A stretch of 64,000 nucleotides of DNA from AAA044-D11 sp965268275 (lineage in GTDB: Bacteria; Actinomycetota; Actinomycetes; Nanopelagicales; Nanopelagicaceae): positions 310,001-374,000 of the forward strand of contig OZ254168.1 in assembly GCA_965268275.1 (NCBI GenBank), written 5' to 3'. Made by a program: the position numbers and the translations under genes. The notes beneath the pieces are model-generated. The model ran no database searches. It saw only the letters and a list, made by a program, of their open reading frames with translations, and had not been told where the DNA came from. Positions 42,646 through 51,572 of this stretch are shown here, one piece after another; positions within the stretch are counted from its first letter, which is position 1, and each line of letters begins with the position of its first letter.

Positions 42646-44313
42646 ATGGCTGAGTTCATTTATACGATGAAAAAGGCGCGAAAAGCGCATGGTGACAAGG
42701 TAATTCTAGATGACGTGACCTTGATGTTTTTGCCGGGGGCAAAGATTGGTGTTGTTGGTCCTAACGGTTCCGGTAAATCAACGGTCCTGCAAATTATGGC
42801 TGGGTTACAACAACCTTCGAATGGTGAAGCTTTCTTGTCGCCGGGGTACACAGTCGGAATTTTGTTACAAGAGCCACCGCTTGATGAAACCAAAACAGTT
42901 TTAGAGAATGTTCAAGAAGGTGTTGCTGAAACAATCGGATTACTTGCTCGCTTCAATCAAATCAGTGATGAGATGGCGAACCCAGATGCCGACTACGACA
43001 AACTGTTGGCCGAGATGGGAACTTTGCAGGAACAATTGGATCACCGAAATGCTTGGGACTTAGATTCCCAATTAGAACAAGCGATGGATGCACTTCGTTG
43101 CCCACCAGGTGATGCCGATGTAACAGTTCTATCTGGCGGAGAACGTCGTCGCGTTGCACTTTGTAAATTGCTATTGCAACAACCAGATCTTCTACTTCTG
43201 GACGAACCAACGAACCATTTGGATGCAGAATCTGTTTTATGGCTCGAGCAACATTTAAGTAAATATCCTGGCACCGTTGTAGCAATTACGCACGATAGAT
43301 ATTTCTTGGACAACGTTGCGCAGTGGATCTTGGAACTCGATCGTGGTCGCGCATTCCCGTATGAAGGAAACTATTCAACTTACCTAGATACAAAATCAAC
43401 ACGTTTGAAAATCGAAGGTCAGAAAGATGCAAAGCGCGCAAAGCGTCTGACTGAAGAACTTGAATGGGTTCGGATGAATGCCAAGGGGCGCCAAGTTAAA
43501 TCTAAGGCCCGTCTTGCACGTTATGAAGAGATGGCATCTGAAGCCGAGAAGACCCGTAAATTAGATTTCGAAGAGATTCAAATTCCAATGGGTCCACGTC
43601 TTGGAAACGTTGTAGTTGAAGTCGAACATTTGAAGAAGGGCTTTGGAGATCGACTTCTGATTGATGATCTTTCATTTACCCTGCCACGTAACGGAATTGT
43701 CGGAGTTATCGGACCAAACGGCGCCGGAAAAACCACGCTATTCAAAACAATACTGGGAATGGAACAACCAGATAGCGGCACTGTAAAAATTGGCGAAACT
43801 GTAAAGATTTCATATGTAGATCAGTCTCGTGGCGGCATCGACCCAAAGAAGAGTTTGTGGGAAGTTGTTTCTGACGGTTTGGATTACATAAAAGTTGGTC
43901 AAGTTGAAATGCCATCGCGGGCATATGTTTCGGCATTTGGATTTAAAGGCCCAGACCAACAGAAAGCTGCCGGAGTTTTATCTGGTGGCGAGCGAAACCG
44001 TTTGAATCTTGCACTGACGCTAAAAATGGGTGGAAACCTATTGCTACTAGATGAACCAACAAACGATCTTGATGTTGAAACCCTTGGTTCATTAGAAAAT
44101 GCGCTGCTCGAATTCCCTGGTTGTGCTGTTGTTATTTCTCACGATCGCTGGTTCCTGGACCGAGTAGCAACACATATCTTGGCTTACGAGGGAGATTCGC
44201 AGTGGTTCTGGTTTGAAGGAAACTTTGAATCTTACGAAGAGAATAAAATTGCCAGACTCGGTATTGAAGCTTCAAGGCCGCATCGTGTTACTTACCGAAA
44301 GCTAACTCGCTGA
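42646..44313 (+). CDS. ettA: Energy-dependent translational throttle protein EttA (ABC-F)
   Basis: 555 residues, two ABC domains without membrane parts. First domain: Walker A GPNGSGKST, signature LSGGERRR, LLLDEPTNHLD. Linker of about 80 residues rich in Lys/Arg (the ABC-F P-site tRNA interaction motif). Second domain: GPNGAGKTT, LSGGERNR, LLLDEPTNDLD. Binds the ribosomal E site and gates elongation by ATP/ADP. The leaderless promoter 7 nt upstream and the following genes (overlapping by 1 nt) make it the head of an operon. Mycobacterial Rv2477c is the orthologue from memory. Confidence 0.95.
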   Translation: MAEFIYTMKKARKAHGDKVILDDVTLMFLPGAKIGVVGPNGSGKSTVLQIMAGLQQPSNGEAFLSPGYTVGILLQEPPLDETKTVLENVQEGVAETIGLLARFNQISDEMANPDADYDKLLAEMGTLQEQLDHRNAWDLDSQLEQAMDALRCPPGDADVTVLSGGERRRVALCKLLLQQPDLLLLDEPTNHLDAESVLWLEQHLSKYPGTVVAITHDRYFLDNVAQWILELDRGRAFPYEGNYSTYLDTKSTRLKIEGQKDAKRAKRLTEELEWVRMNAKGRQVKSKARLARYEEMASEAEKTRKLDFEEIQIPMGPRLGNVVVEVEHLKKGFGDRLLIDDLSFTLPRNGIVGVIGPNGAGKTTLFKTILGMEQPDSGTVKIGETVKISYVDQSRGGIDPKKSLWEVVSDGLDYIKVGQVEMPSRAYVSAFGFKGPDQQKAAGVLSGGERNRLNLALTLKMGGNLLLLDEPTNDLDVETLGSLENALLEFPGCAVVISHDRWFLDRVATHILAYEGDSQWFWFEGNFESYEENKIARLGIEASRPHRVTYRKLTR

Positions 44314-44717
44314 TGCGCCACCACGGAAAAACTTATGTTCGCTGGAATGATCTCGATGCATTTGGGCATATCAACAATGCAAATTACTTAACATTTATTC
44401 AAGAAGTGCGCGCTGACTTCACCTGGTATTCAAGAATTGCTAAAGGCCTAAAGCCGATGTTCTCGGATATGGTCGTTGCACGAGCCGAGATTGATTATCT
44501 AGAACCAATCACTGAAGGTGGCTTCGAAATAGATATCGCAATCTGGGTTTCAAAGATTGGAAATTCATCATTCACACTTGAATATGAATTGACATCGAAG
44601 GCAGGCGTTCATGCCAAAGCCAGAACTGTGCAGGTTGCAGTTGATATGGAAACCAAGCGTTCCCGGGCAATTAATGAAGAAGAACGCGAGCTCTTAACGC
44701 AATATCTTGAGAGCTAA
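44313..44717 (+). CDS. Acyl-CoA thioesterase (hot-dog fold)
   Basis: 134 residues. The 4-hydroxybenzoyl-CoA thioesterase pattern is present: VRWNDLDAFGHINNANYLTF, with the catalytic Asp in N-D-L-D and the helix after it. It hydrolyses an acyl-CoA of unknown type. The ATG overlaps the ettA stop by one base (TGATG); I recall a thioesterase close to ettA in mycobacteria (Rv2475c). Confidence 0.9.
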   Translation: MRHHGKTYVRWNDLDAFGHINNANYLTFIQEVRADFTWYSRIAKGLKPMFSDMVVARAEIDYLEPITEGGFEIDIAIWVSKIGNSSFTLEYELTSKAGVHAKARTVQVAVDMETKRSRAINEEERELLTQYLES

Positions 44718-45973
44718 TGAAAGTTAGAAAAATTCATCCGGCTTGGTTTGCTGCCGGCGTAACTTTCTTAACCCTATTTGCAACCGCAGGTTTTAGATCC
44801 GCCCCTTCAGTTTTAATAGTCCCACTTGAGGATTCCTTTGGTTGGTCCCGAGAAGATATTTCGCTAGCTGTTGCAATCAATGTTCTTCTCTTTGGATTAA
44901 CTGCCCCATTTGCCGCAGCTTTGATGGAGCGCTTTGGTATTCGTCGGGTTGTAATGACTGCACTTACAACAGTTGGCATCGGTGCATTTTCAACAATCTT
45001 TATGACAAAGCCCTGGCACTTAATTGGCTTATGGGGCGTAGTTGTTGGAGTCGGAACCGGTTCAATGGCTTTGGTCTTTGCAGCGACAATCGCAAATCGT
45101 TGGTTCGTTGCAAGAAGAGGATTGGTAATTGGAGCACTTACTGCAGCCACGGCCACCGGGCAATTGATTTTCTTGCCTGGCCTCTCAACGCTTGCGACAA
45201 ATATTGGCTGGAAGTCAGTTTCATTTGTTGTAGCTTCTGGCGCTTTTGTAATGGTTCCACTTATCTATTTATTCTTAAAGGAACGTCCATCGTCCGCAGG
45301 TGTTACACCTTACGGCGCTCCGAGCGACTGGGTCGAACCTGTTCAGAACAAAACTAATGCTGGCCGCCTAGCAATTCAAACACTCAAAGAAGCAAGCAGA
45401 GTTCGAGATTTTTGGTTTTTAGTTGGCTCATTCTTCGTCTGCGGACTTTCAACTAGCGGCTTGATTGGAACACACTTTATTCCTGCCGCACATGATCATG
45501 GGATGAATGAAGTCACTGCGGCAAGTTTATTGGCGCTTGTCGGAGTTTTTGACGTAGTTGGAACAATTTTCTCGGGCTGGCTCACAGATCGATATGATCC
45601 ACGTAAATTGCTATTTGTATATTACTTTCTTCGCGGACTCTCGCTATTCCTATTGCCATCAATTCTCTTTGCGACCGTGCACCCATCAACTTTAGTTTTT
45701 GTGATTTTTTATGGTCTCGATTGGGTAGCAACAGTTCCGCCAACAGTTTTACTCTGTCGCCAGATTCTTGGACCTGACAGAACTGCAATTGTTTATGGTT
45801 GGGTATTTGCTGCCCATCAAATTGGCGGTTCAGCGGCGGCATTTGGGGCAGCGGTATTTCATACCAAATTCGGCGATTATGCCTTTGCCTTCTATTTGAG
45901 CGGCCTCTTGTGTTTGATAACTTCCTATTTTGTGCTGAAAATAAGCAAAGTTAAAGAAGGCGCACAAGCATGA
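44717..45973 (+). CDS. MFS transporter
   Basis: 418 residues, twelve hydrophobic helices. N-terminal half has FGWSREDISLAVAINVLLFG and GTGSMALVFAATIANRWF, as in the oxalate/formate antiporter-like or monocarboxylate branch; the C-terminal half contains GWLTDRYDPRKLL. Substrate unknown, probably an organic anion. The start overlaps the thioesterase stop (TAATG), and its TGA overlaps the globin ATG. Confidence 0.87.
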   Translation: MKVRKIHPAWFAAGVTFLTLFATAGFRSAPSVLIVPLEDSFGWSREDISLAVAINVLLFGLTAPFAAALMERFGIRRVVMTALTTVGIGAFSTIFMTKPWHLIGLWGVVVGVGTGSMALVFAATIANRWFVARRGLVIGALTAATATGQLIFLPGLSTLATNIGWKSVSFVVASGAFVMVPLIYLFLKERPSSAGVTPYGAPSDWVEPVQNKTNAGRLAIQTLKEASRVRDFWFLVGSFFVCGLSTSGLIGTHFIPAAHDHGMNEVTAASLLALVGVFDVVGTIFSGWLTDRYDPRKLLFVYYFLRGLSLFLLPSILFATVHPSTLVFVIFYGLDWVATVPPTVLLCRQILGPDRTAIVYGWVFAAHQIGGSAAAFGAAVFHTKFGDYAFAFYLSGLLCLITSYFVLKISKVKEGAQA

Positions 45974-46353
45974 GCGAAGCAACTTTTTATGAGCGAGCTG
46001 GCGGAGCCGCAACGTTTAAGGAATTAACAAAGCGGTTTTATCAGAAGGTTGCAGTGAATCCGATCTTGAAGCCAATGTATCCCGAAGATGATATGGCTGG
46101 GGCCGAAGAGCGTCTCGCACTATTTCTTGAACAATATTGGGGCGGACCATCTACATATTCTGAACAGCGTGGCCATCCAAGGCTTCGAATGCGGCATGCG
46201 CCATTTCATATTGCAACTCCAGAACACGATGCTTGGCTTCAATGCATGCACGCGGCAGTAATTGATTTAGATATTGCCGAGGAACTTAAAGAAGAGCTCT
46301 GGACCTATTTTCAATATGCAGCTCATTCAATGAAGAACCAGCCAGATAATTAG
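45970..46353 (+). CDS. glbO: Group II truncated haemoglobin GlbO
   Basis: 127 residues. Haem-pocket residues are all present: Tyr24 (B10, in RFYQKV), Tyr37 (CD1, in MYPEDD), His76 (F8, in RMRHAPF) and Trp89 (G8, in AWLQCMH). The stretch FLEQYWGGPSTYSEQRGHPR is almost as in mycobacterial GlbO. It binds oxygen tightly; roles in O2 or NO chemistry are known. Its stop overlaps the convergent mscS-like stop by 4 nt. Confidence 0.95.
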   Translation: MSEATFYERAGGAATFKELTKRFYQKVAVNPILKPMYPEDDMAGAEERLALFLEQYWGGPSTYSEQRGHPRLRMRHAPFHIATPEHDAWLQCMHAAVIDLDIAEELKEELWTYFQYAAHSMKNQPDN

Positions 46354-46910
46354 TTTGCTTTAGGTTGAGATTTATTTCCAATTTTTAGTATTTCGCCATT
46401 TCGCAAATACCAAAGAGTTCCATCCAAAGATCTAACAGTTGTAATCCGAAGGCCTACAGACTCGACCACACCAGAAATCTCCATAGTTTCAATCTGATCG
46501 CCGACGCCATATTGATCTTCGACCAACATAAACATTCCGGCAAGAACATCGCGCACCAAGGTTTGCGCACCAAGACCAAGTGCAACACCAATGACACCGG
46601 CTGAAGCAACAAGTGGTCCTAAGTTAAATCCGAGTTCGCTCAAAATCATTGTTAAGGTGATCAACCAAATAATTCCGTTAAGTGCAGATTTGAGAACTGA
46701 ACCAGCAGTTCGTGCGCGTTCGCGTTGTCTATCCATTCCGCGCTTTGGACCTGGCACGAAATCAGCTTCGGCAATGCGATTTATCGCCTTCGCCACTGCG
46801 CGAGCGCCGACCTTCTGGAAGACCAGAGCGATAACTAGGATCAAAATTATGTGGAACGGCGCACCGATAAACCAGTCATAAATCTCTTGGGCATTGTCGC
46901 TGAGGGTCAT
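46350..46910 (-). CDS. MscS-family mechanosensitive channel, C-terminally short
   Basis: 186 residues. One N-terminal helix, a second (LNGIIWLITLTMILSELGF), the pore helix VIGVALGLGAQTLVRDVLAGMF and the beta domain (QYGVGDQIE, GVVESVGLRITTVRSLDGT). It stops at NGEILKIGNKSQ, so the alpha/beta cage domain of about 80-100 residues is missing. No frame-shifted remainder is found: the DNA beyond the stop is glbO. Whether it still gates is open. A leaderless start from TATTCT (6 nt) is likely. Confidence 0.85.
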   Translation of the reverse strand: MTLSDNAQEIYDWFIGAPFHIILILVIALVFQKVGARAVAKAINRIAEADFVPGPKRGMDRQRERARTAGSVLKSALNGIIWLITLTMILSELGFNLGPLVASAGVIGVALGLGAQTLVRDVLAGMFMLVEDQYGVGDQIETMEISGVVESVGLRITTVRSLDGTLWYLRNGEILKIGNKSQPKAN

Positions 46911-46916
46911 GTTCGA

Positions 46917-46922
46917 AGAATA
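46917..46922 (-). promoter_or_regulatory. -10 box, leaderless start of mscS-like gene
   Basis: TATTCT on the minus strand, 6 nt before the ATG ending at 46910. Confidence 0.55.
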
Positions 46923-47044
46923 AACCTTCTATTCACGAGATTCGCCATCAGAAATGCGCGATTTTCCGCCGGTCTTACGGCACTATTTACCCAACAACAC
47001 GAGCCACGCGTTGGAGCAAGATCCACAACAAGGGAGCTATTCAA

Positions 47045-47560
47045 GTGCCACAGACATTGGTGCTGAACGCCACTTATGAGCCACTAGGTGTCGTATCAGA
47101 GAGACGAGCGTTGATCCTCGTCTTGAATCAACGAGCCACAACGATTGAAGAGTCAGACACTGTTCTTCATTATTCAGGTGGCGAGATAACACTTCCGGCA
47201 GTTATTAAATTAGTTAAATTTGTTCGAATTCCTTATCGTCATGCGGTCCCACTTTCTAGGCGCGCACTCTTTGCGCGCGATGGTGGTCGTTGTGTTTATT
47301 GCGCCGCACCCGCAACATCTATTGATCACGTGATTCCACGCAGCCGTGGTGGCTCGCACAACTGGGAGAACGTTGTGTCTGCATGCCACAAGTGCAACCA
47401 CCAAAAAGCAGATCGTACGCTAAAAGAAATTGGTTGGAAGTTAAAGACGCTGCCTCGTGAACCAGCTGGTGCAGCTTGGCGAATTCTGGGAACCGGAAAA
47501 CCGGATACGAGATGGATTTCATATCTCCGCCCATTTGGCGCCGAACACGGCGTTGCCTAA
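47045..47560 (+). CDS. HNH endonuclease-type protein
   Basis: 171 residues. Zinc pairs CVYC and CHKC flank the HNH core T-S-I-D-H-V-I-P-R-S-R-G-G...WENVV. The N-terminal VLNATYEPLGVVSERRAL is typical of an actinobacterial HNH family found next to pepN/glbO (Rv2469c-like). The cellular role is not known; it is chromosomal and stable, not part of a mobile element. GTG start with GGGAG about 9 nt upstream. Confidence 0.85.
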   Translation: MPQTLVLNATYEPLGVVSERRALILVLNQRATTIEESDTVLHYSGGEITLPAVIKLVKFVRIPYRHAVPLSRRALFARDGGRCVYCAAPATSIDHVIPRSRGGSHNWENVVSACHKCNHQKADRTLKEIGWKLKTLPREPAGAAWRILGTGKPDTRWISYLRPFGAEHGVA

Positions 47561-47563
47561 GAT
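47558..47563 (+). promoter_or_regulatory. -10 box, leaderless start of 66-aa membrane protein
   Basis: TAAGAT, 6 nt before the ATG at 47570. Its TAA is also the stop codon of the HNH gene. Confidence 0.5.
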
Positions 47564-47569
47564 ACGTAT

Positions 47570-47770
47570 ATGCAATTTTTCACTGGCGTCCTAAATCGAA
47601 TTACTCAAGAAGATGGCTCGCTTCCGGGCGAACCACTTGGAACATTTCTTGGAATCGTTTATTTCTTAGTAATCCCGACAGTTATGTTTGTCGTGATTTC
47701 TGTGGTTGTTGCACTTGCAACAGTTGATCGCAGAAAGAATAAGAGTTCATCACTTACTCGAATTGATTAA
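47570..47770 (+). CDS. Small single-pass membrane protein
   Basis: 66 residues. A short N-terminal stretch with GSLPGEPLGT, one long helix (FLGIVYFLVIPTVMFVVIS VVVALA) and a basic tail DRRKNKSSS, so the C terminus is cytoplasmic by the positive-inside rule. Small membrane proteins are found in the same place in other actinobacteria, by memory. Function unknown. Confidence 0.7.
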   Translation: MQFFTGVLNRITQEDGSLPGEPLGTFLGIVYFLVIPTVMFVVISVVVALATVDRRKNKSSSLTRID

Positions 47771-47782
47771 AAACAAATAGCT

Positions 47783-50323
47783 TTAAGCATCCTTTGCTTG
47801 CGCTTTAAGCGCCCGAGAAAGAGCATCTCGACTCTCTGAAACTAATCTGCGAAGACCAGCAGCTGAATCCTTGCCAGTTGTATCAAGCCAGTTAACAGTC
47901 TTATCTAAAGTTGCTTGATCAGTTATATAGGTCGGATAGCACAATTCAACAAATGAACTTCCGATATCGAAAGAAGCGCTATCCCACATTGTCAGAAGTG
48001 AATCAAAATATGGATCAACGTAGGCGGCTAATAAATTGCGCTGTCCAGATCGCATAAACCCACGGTGGATCGCTGCTCGGATTGAACTTGTTAATTCATC
48101 TTTAGTAATTGCTTTCCAGGCATCGGCTTTAGCTTCTGCTGTAGGAAATGCTGCAACACATGTTGCGTGACCAAGTTGGCCATTGATTGTGTTATCTCGC
48201 TGCAGTTCGGCATTGAGTTCGGCACGAGTAAATAAACCTCGTTCGCAAAGTGCAAGAACAAATGTCCAACGTAGATCAGCATCGACCTTCAAGCCAGCAA
48301 GCTTTCCGTCCAGAAGTGCCCGCAATTGTTTTCCGTGGCCTTCAGTAACTGCAAGACCCGCAAATACTCTGGCATATTGAAGTTGGTGATCGCTTTCGGC
48401 TTTTGCTGAGGCCAGCAAGTTTGCAATTCCATCAGCAACCTTTATTCGAAGCGCATCGCGATTTGCAGGGTTTGCATAAAGTTCTACCGCAGTGGTTAAT
48501 TGATTGCCAATAACGGTAACAACTGTAATGTCGCTTTCACCAGGCAGGCCGGCTAGTGCGATCTCTAGAAAGTCAGTTGCGCTGATTTCAGCATCTCGCA
48601 ACATATCCCAAGATATTGCCCAACACATTGCACGAGTCAAGCCATCAGAGATATTGCCCAGATGTGACTTCAGAGTTGCAATAGAACGCTCATCTAAGCG
48701 GACCTTTGCATAAGATAAATCGCGATCGTTGATCAGCAACAAGTCTGCGACTTTTTCGCCAGTTAGTTCAACAACGGTTGTGCTGGCACCAGCAACATCT
48801 AGTTCTACAGATTTACGCAGAACTACATCGTTACCTTTTACATCGTAAAGCCCAACAGCCAATCGATGTGGGCGAAGTTCTTTCGAGCCAGCCGGAACCA
48901 GGGGAGCCTCTTGCAAGATTTCAATCTTTGAATACTTCTCTTCTGCTATTTCCAACTTAGGGCGCAATGTGTTTACGCCAGCTGTTTGCAGCCAAGTTGA
49001 AACCCAAGGCTTTAGATCTCGGCCACTTGTAGCGGTAAGTTCTACCAATAAATCATCGAGAGTTGTGTTGGCAAAAGCGTGCTTTGCAAAATACTTCTGC
49101 AATCCGGCGATGAAGTTATCGCGTCCAACGTGAGCAACTAGTTGCTGAAGAACTGATGCACCTTTGGCATATGTAATTCCATCAAAGTTAGCGTTTACAG
49201 TTTCAATATCAATCATGTCCGAAACGATTGGATGCGTTGAAGATAGTTGATCTTGGCGATAAGCCCAGTTCTTGCGCTCTGAGTTAAATCCGGTCCAGGC
49301 ATTTACAAAGCGAGTTCCTTCGGCAGATGCCAAGTGTGAAGACCATTCAGCGAAAGATTCGTTAAGCCACAAGTCATCCCACCATTGCATCGTGACCATA
49401 TTTCCAAACCACATATGAGCCATCTCGTGCAGAATCGTGTTTGCACGTGCGTCATACATGCGCTCGGTTACTTTGCTGCGAAACACAAGTAAGTTTTCTA
49501 GGAAAGTTACGGCGCCAGAATTCTCCATCGCACCCCAGTTGAAATCGACAACTGCGATTTGGTCATATTTTTCAAATGGATAGGCAAGCCCAAATACTTT
49601 CTCAAAATATGCAAAGCCTTGTTTGGTAACCAAGAAAATATCTTCAGGATCTAAGGATTCCGCCAATGATTTACGGCAGTAGATTCCAAGTGGAACAGTT
49701 TTCTGACCGACGTATTCATCATGCACGTGATAGTAAGGACCAGCGATTAGCGCAGTTATGTAAGTTGAAATCCTTGGGGTCGGTAAAAATTCCCAAACGT
49801 TCTTTTCGCCAGCAATCGAATTTTTCGCTTTAACCGGAGAGTTTGAAATAACTTCCCAATGAGCAGGTGCGGTTACGGTTAATTGGAAAGTCGCCTTTAA
49901 ATCTGGCTGATCAAAGCATGGATACATCTTGCGGATATATGCGGTCTCGCCTTGTGAGTATAAATAAACTTCGTTATCTGCTGGGTCGACCGAATATTGC
50001 AGGCCTTCGCCAGTCTTTGAATAATCGCCCAAGATTTCAATTACTAATTCGTTTTCAGCTGCTAGACCTTTGAGAAAAACACTCTCGCCGTCATAATTCG
50101 AAACATCAACATCGGCACCATTTAGCTTTGCCGAAATAATTCGCTTTCCTACAGCATCGATAAATGTGTCATATCCAGGCTTGTTGCAACTGAACTTAAC
50201 GGTTGATGTGGCGATGAAGTTCTCTGGTCCCTGACAGACATCGATCGTCACTACATATGAAGTAACGGCTAGATGATTGCTGCGTTCACGTGCTTCGGCT
50301 CTTGAAATATTTAATCCAGGCAT
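47783..50323 (-). CDS. pepN: Aminopeptidase N
   Basis: 846 residues, M1 metallopeptidase. GAMEN exopeptidase motif near 265, zinc site HEMAHMWFG near 299 with the third ligand Glu in N-E-S-F-A-E-W. An ERAP1-like helical C-terminal domain fills the last 400 residues. No signal peptide, so cytoplasmic; it clips N-terminal residues from peptides made by Clp and other proteases. TAAGGT 6 nt before the ATG predicts a leaderless mRNA. It is divergent from trmB with a 36-bp spacer. Confidence 0.95.
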   Translation of the reverse strand: MPGLNISRAEARERSNHLAVTSYVVTIDVCQGPENFIATSTVKFSCNKPGYDTFIDAVGKRIISAKLNGADVDVSNYDGESVFLKGLAAENELVIEILGDYSKTGEGLQYSVDPADNEVYLYSQGETAYIRKMYPCFDQPDLKATFQLTVTAPAHWEVISNSPVKAKNSIAGEKNVWEFLPTPRISTYITALIAGPYYHVHDEYVGQKTVPLGIYCRKSLAESLDPEDIFLVTKQGFAYFEKVFGLAYPFEKYDQIAVVDFNWGAMENSGAVTFLENLLVFRSKVTERMYDARANTILHEMAHMWFGNMVTMQWWDDLWLNESFAEWSSHLASAEGTRFVNAWTGFNSERKNWAYRQDQLSSTHPIVSDMIDIETVNANFDGITYAKGASVLQQLVAHVGRDNFIAGLQKYFAKHAFANTTLDDLLVELTATSGRDLKPWVSTWLQTAGVNTLRPKLEIAEEKYSKIEILQEAPLVPAGSKELRPHRLAVGLYDVKGNDVVLRKSVELDVAGASTTVVELTGEKVADLLLINDRDLSYAKVRLDERSIATLKSHLGNISDGLTRAMCWAISWDMLRDAEISATDFLEIALAGLPGESDITVVTVIGNQLTTAVELYANPANRDALRIKVADGIANLLASAKAESDHQLQYARVFAGLAVTEGHGKQLRALLDGKLAGLKVDADLRWTFVLALCERGLFTRAELNAELQRDNTINGQLGHATCVAAFPTAEAKADAWKAITKDELTSSIRAAIHRGFMRSGQRNLLAAYVDPYFDSLLTMWDSASFDIGSSFVELCYPTYITDQATLDKTVNWLDTTGKDSAAGLRRLVSESRDALSRALKAQAKDA

Positions 50324-50329
50324 GAGCCA

Positions 50330-50335
50330 ACCTTA
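50330..50335 (-). promoter_or_regulatory. -10 box, leaderless start of pepN
   Basis: TAAGGT on the minus strand, 6 nt before the ATG ending at 50323. It lies in the first copy of a tandem CCTTATCTAT/A repeat (50331-50350). Confidence 0.6.
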
Positions 50336-50347
50336 TCTATCCTTATC

Positions 50348-50353
50348 TAAGAT
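50348..50353 (+). promoter_or_regulatory. -10 box, leaderless start of trmB
   Basis: TAAGAT, 6 nt before the ATG at 50360; only 12 bp from the pepN -10 box on the other strand. Confidence 0.6.
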
Positions 50354-50359
50354 ACCCAC

Positions 50360-51040
50360 ATGAGTTCTCCGGAAAAGAGCGGCCTTTACAACCTAAGTAA
50401 TAGGTCTTTTCGCTTGCGCGGGACTCGAATCACCGAGGCCCAGGCAAAGGCCACCGATTTATTTTGGGACACATTCGGGATCGTGCCAGATCACCCAATA
50501 GTTCCATCCGAGATTTTTCCAGATAGCAAAAAGGTAATCATGGAAATCGGAACTGGCATGGGCGAGGCCACAGCACAAATAGCTCGCAACTTTCCAGAGA
50601 CTGGATTCTTTGCACTTGAAGTCCATCGCCCTGGTATTGGTTCGTTATTGGCCCGGATAAATGAATTCGAATTAAAAAACCTGCGATTGATTAATGAAGA
50701 TGCCCGAATAGTTTTAAGTGAAAACATGCCAGACCAATGTCTAGATGCCGTTCATCTTTATTTCCCAGATCCTTGGCACAAGAAAAAACATTGGAAGCGT
50801 CGAATAGTTCAGGACGACTTTGTAGATCTGATTTACAGAAAACTAAAGCCAGGTGGCCACATTCATATCGCAACAGACTGGGTTGCATATGCTGATTGGA
50901 CCCAAGAGAAATTTGGTTCAGATTCCAGATTTAGCGGGGGAGTAATTCCCAAACCAGATTTTCGACCTCTTACCCGCTTTGAAGATAAAGGCTTAGGCAA
51001 AGGACATATCGTTACAGATTTAAAGTATGTGAAAGCTTAA
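50360..51040 (+). CDS. trmB: tRNA (guanine-N7-)-methyltransferase
   Basis: 226 residues. SAM loop EIGTGMGEATAQIA near residue 58, acidic FFALEVHRPGIG, and the TrmB block VHLYFPDPWHKKKHWKRRIV. It makes m7G46 in the variable loop of tRNAs. Leaderless start from TAAGAT 6 nt upstream. The stop overlaps the convergent rpiB stop by 4 nt. Confidence 0.95.
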   Translation: MSSPEKSGLYNLSNRSFRLRGTRITEAQAKATDLFWDTFGIVPDHPIVPSEIFPDSKKVIMEIGTGMGEATAQIARNFPETGFFALEVHRPGIGSLLARINEFELKNLRLINEDARIVLSENMPDQCLDAVHLYFPDPWHKKKHWKRRIVQDDFVDLIYRKLKPGGHIHIATDWVAYADWTQEKFGSDSRFSGGVIPKPDFRPLTRFEDKGLGKGHIVTDLKYVKA

Positions 51041-51492
51041 ATCTTTCCAGTTTCTTCAAATTTAGCCATCAGATTAATTCGGCGAACATGTCGCTCATCG
51101 CCCGGAAACGGGGTAGCGATAAATTTATCAACAAGTTCTAAACAGAATTCTTCAGAGTGCATTCGGCCACCGATAGAAATCACATTCGCATTGTTATGTT
51201 CACGCGCAAGAACTGCAGTCTCCAGTGACCAGACCAACGCTGCACGAATTCCTTTAACTTTATTTGCCGCCATTTGTTCGCCATTTCCAGAACCACCTAG
51301 AACGATTCCGAGCGAACCTGGATCATTTGCAACACCTTGTGCAGCCGGAATACAGAACACTGGATAGTCATCTAAAGCGTCATATTCAATTGGTCCGTGG
51401 TCGATAACTTCATGACCATTTCCTTGCAGATGTTTAATAATTACACCTTTAAATTCCAGACCTGCGTGATCACTTCCGATGTGAATTCTCAT
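51037..51492 (-). CDS. rpiB: Ribose-5-phosphate isomerase B
   Basis: 151 residues. IGSDHAGLEFK near the N terminus (phosphate site), and LGGSGNGEQMAANK, where a Glu takes the place of the catalytic Cys of E. coli RpiB, as in mycobacteria. It interconverts ribulose- and ribose-5-phosphate in the pentose phosphate pathway. A CATTAT sequence 6 nt before the ATG may be a weak -10 box. Conserved near tig/pepN in actinobacteria. Confidence 0.92.
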   Translation of the reverse strand: MRIHIGSDHAGLEFKGVIIKHLQGNGHEVIDHGPIEYDALDDYPVFCIPAAQGVANDPGSLGIVLGGSGNGEQMAANKVKGIRAALVWSLETAVLAREHNNANVISIGGRMHSEEFCLELVDKFIATPFPGDERHVRRINLMAKFEETGKI

Positions 51493-51519
51493 TTCGCAAT
51501 AATGGCAGAAAAGCCAAAC

Positions 51520-51545
51520 GGCCCCCGCTATTTCTAGCGAGAGCC
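51520..51545 (-). terminator. Probable terminator of the secreted Ala-rich gene
   Basis: On the minus strand GGC-TCT-CGCTA-GAAA-TAGCG-GGG-GCC, followed by GTTTGGCTTTTC. The stem is interrupted and the T-run is broken, so termination is likely but not certain. Confidence 0.5.
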
Positions 51546-51572
51546 GCGTGGTTTACGTAGAGAGTTTGGAAC

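Noticed and set aside
44734..45156. Minus-strand frame (140 codons) opposite the MFS gene
   Set aside because: Overlaps a complete MFS transporter and shows no motif or ribosome site.
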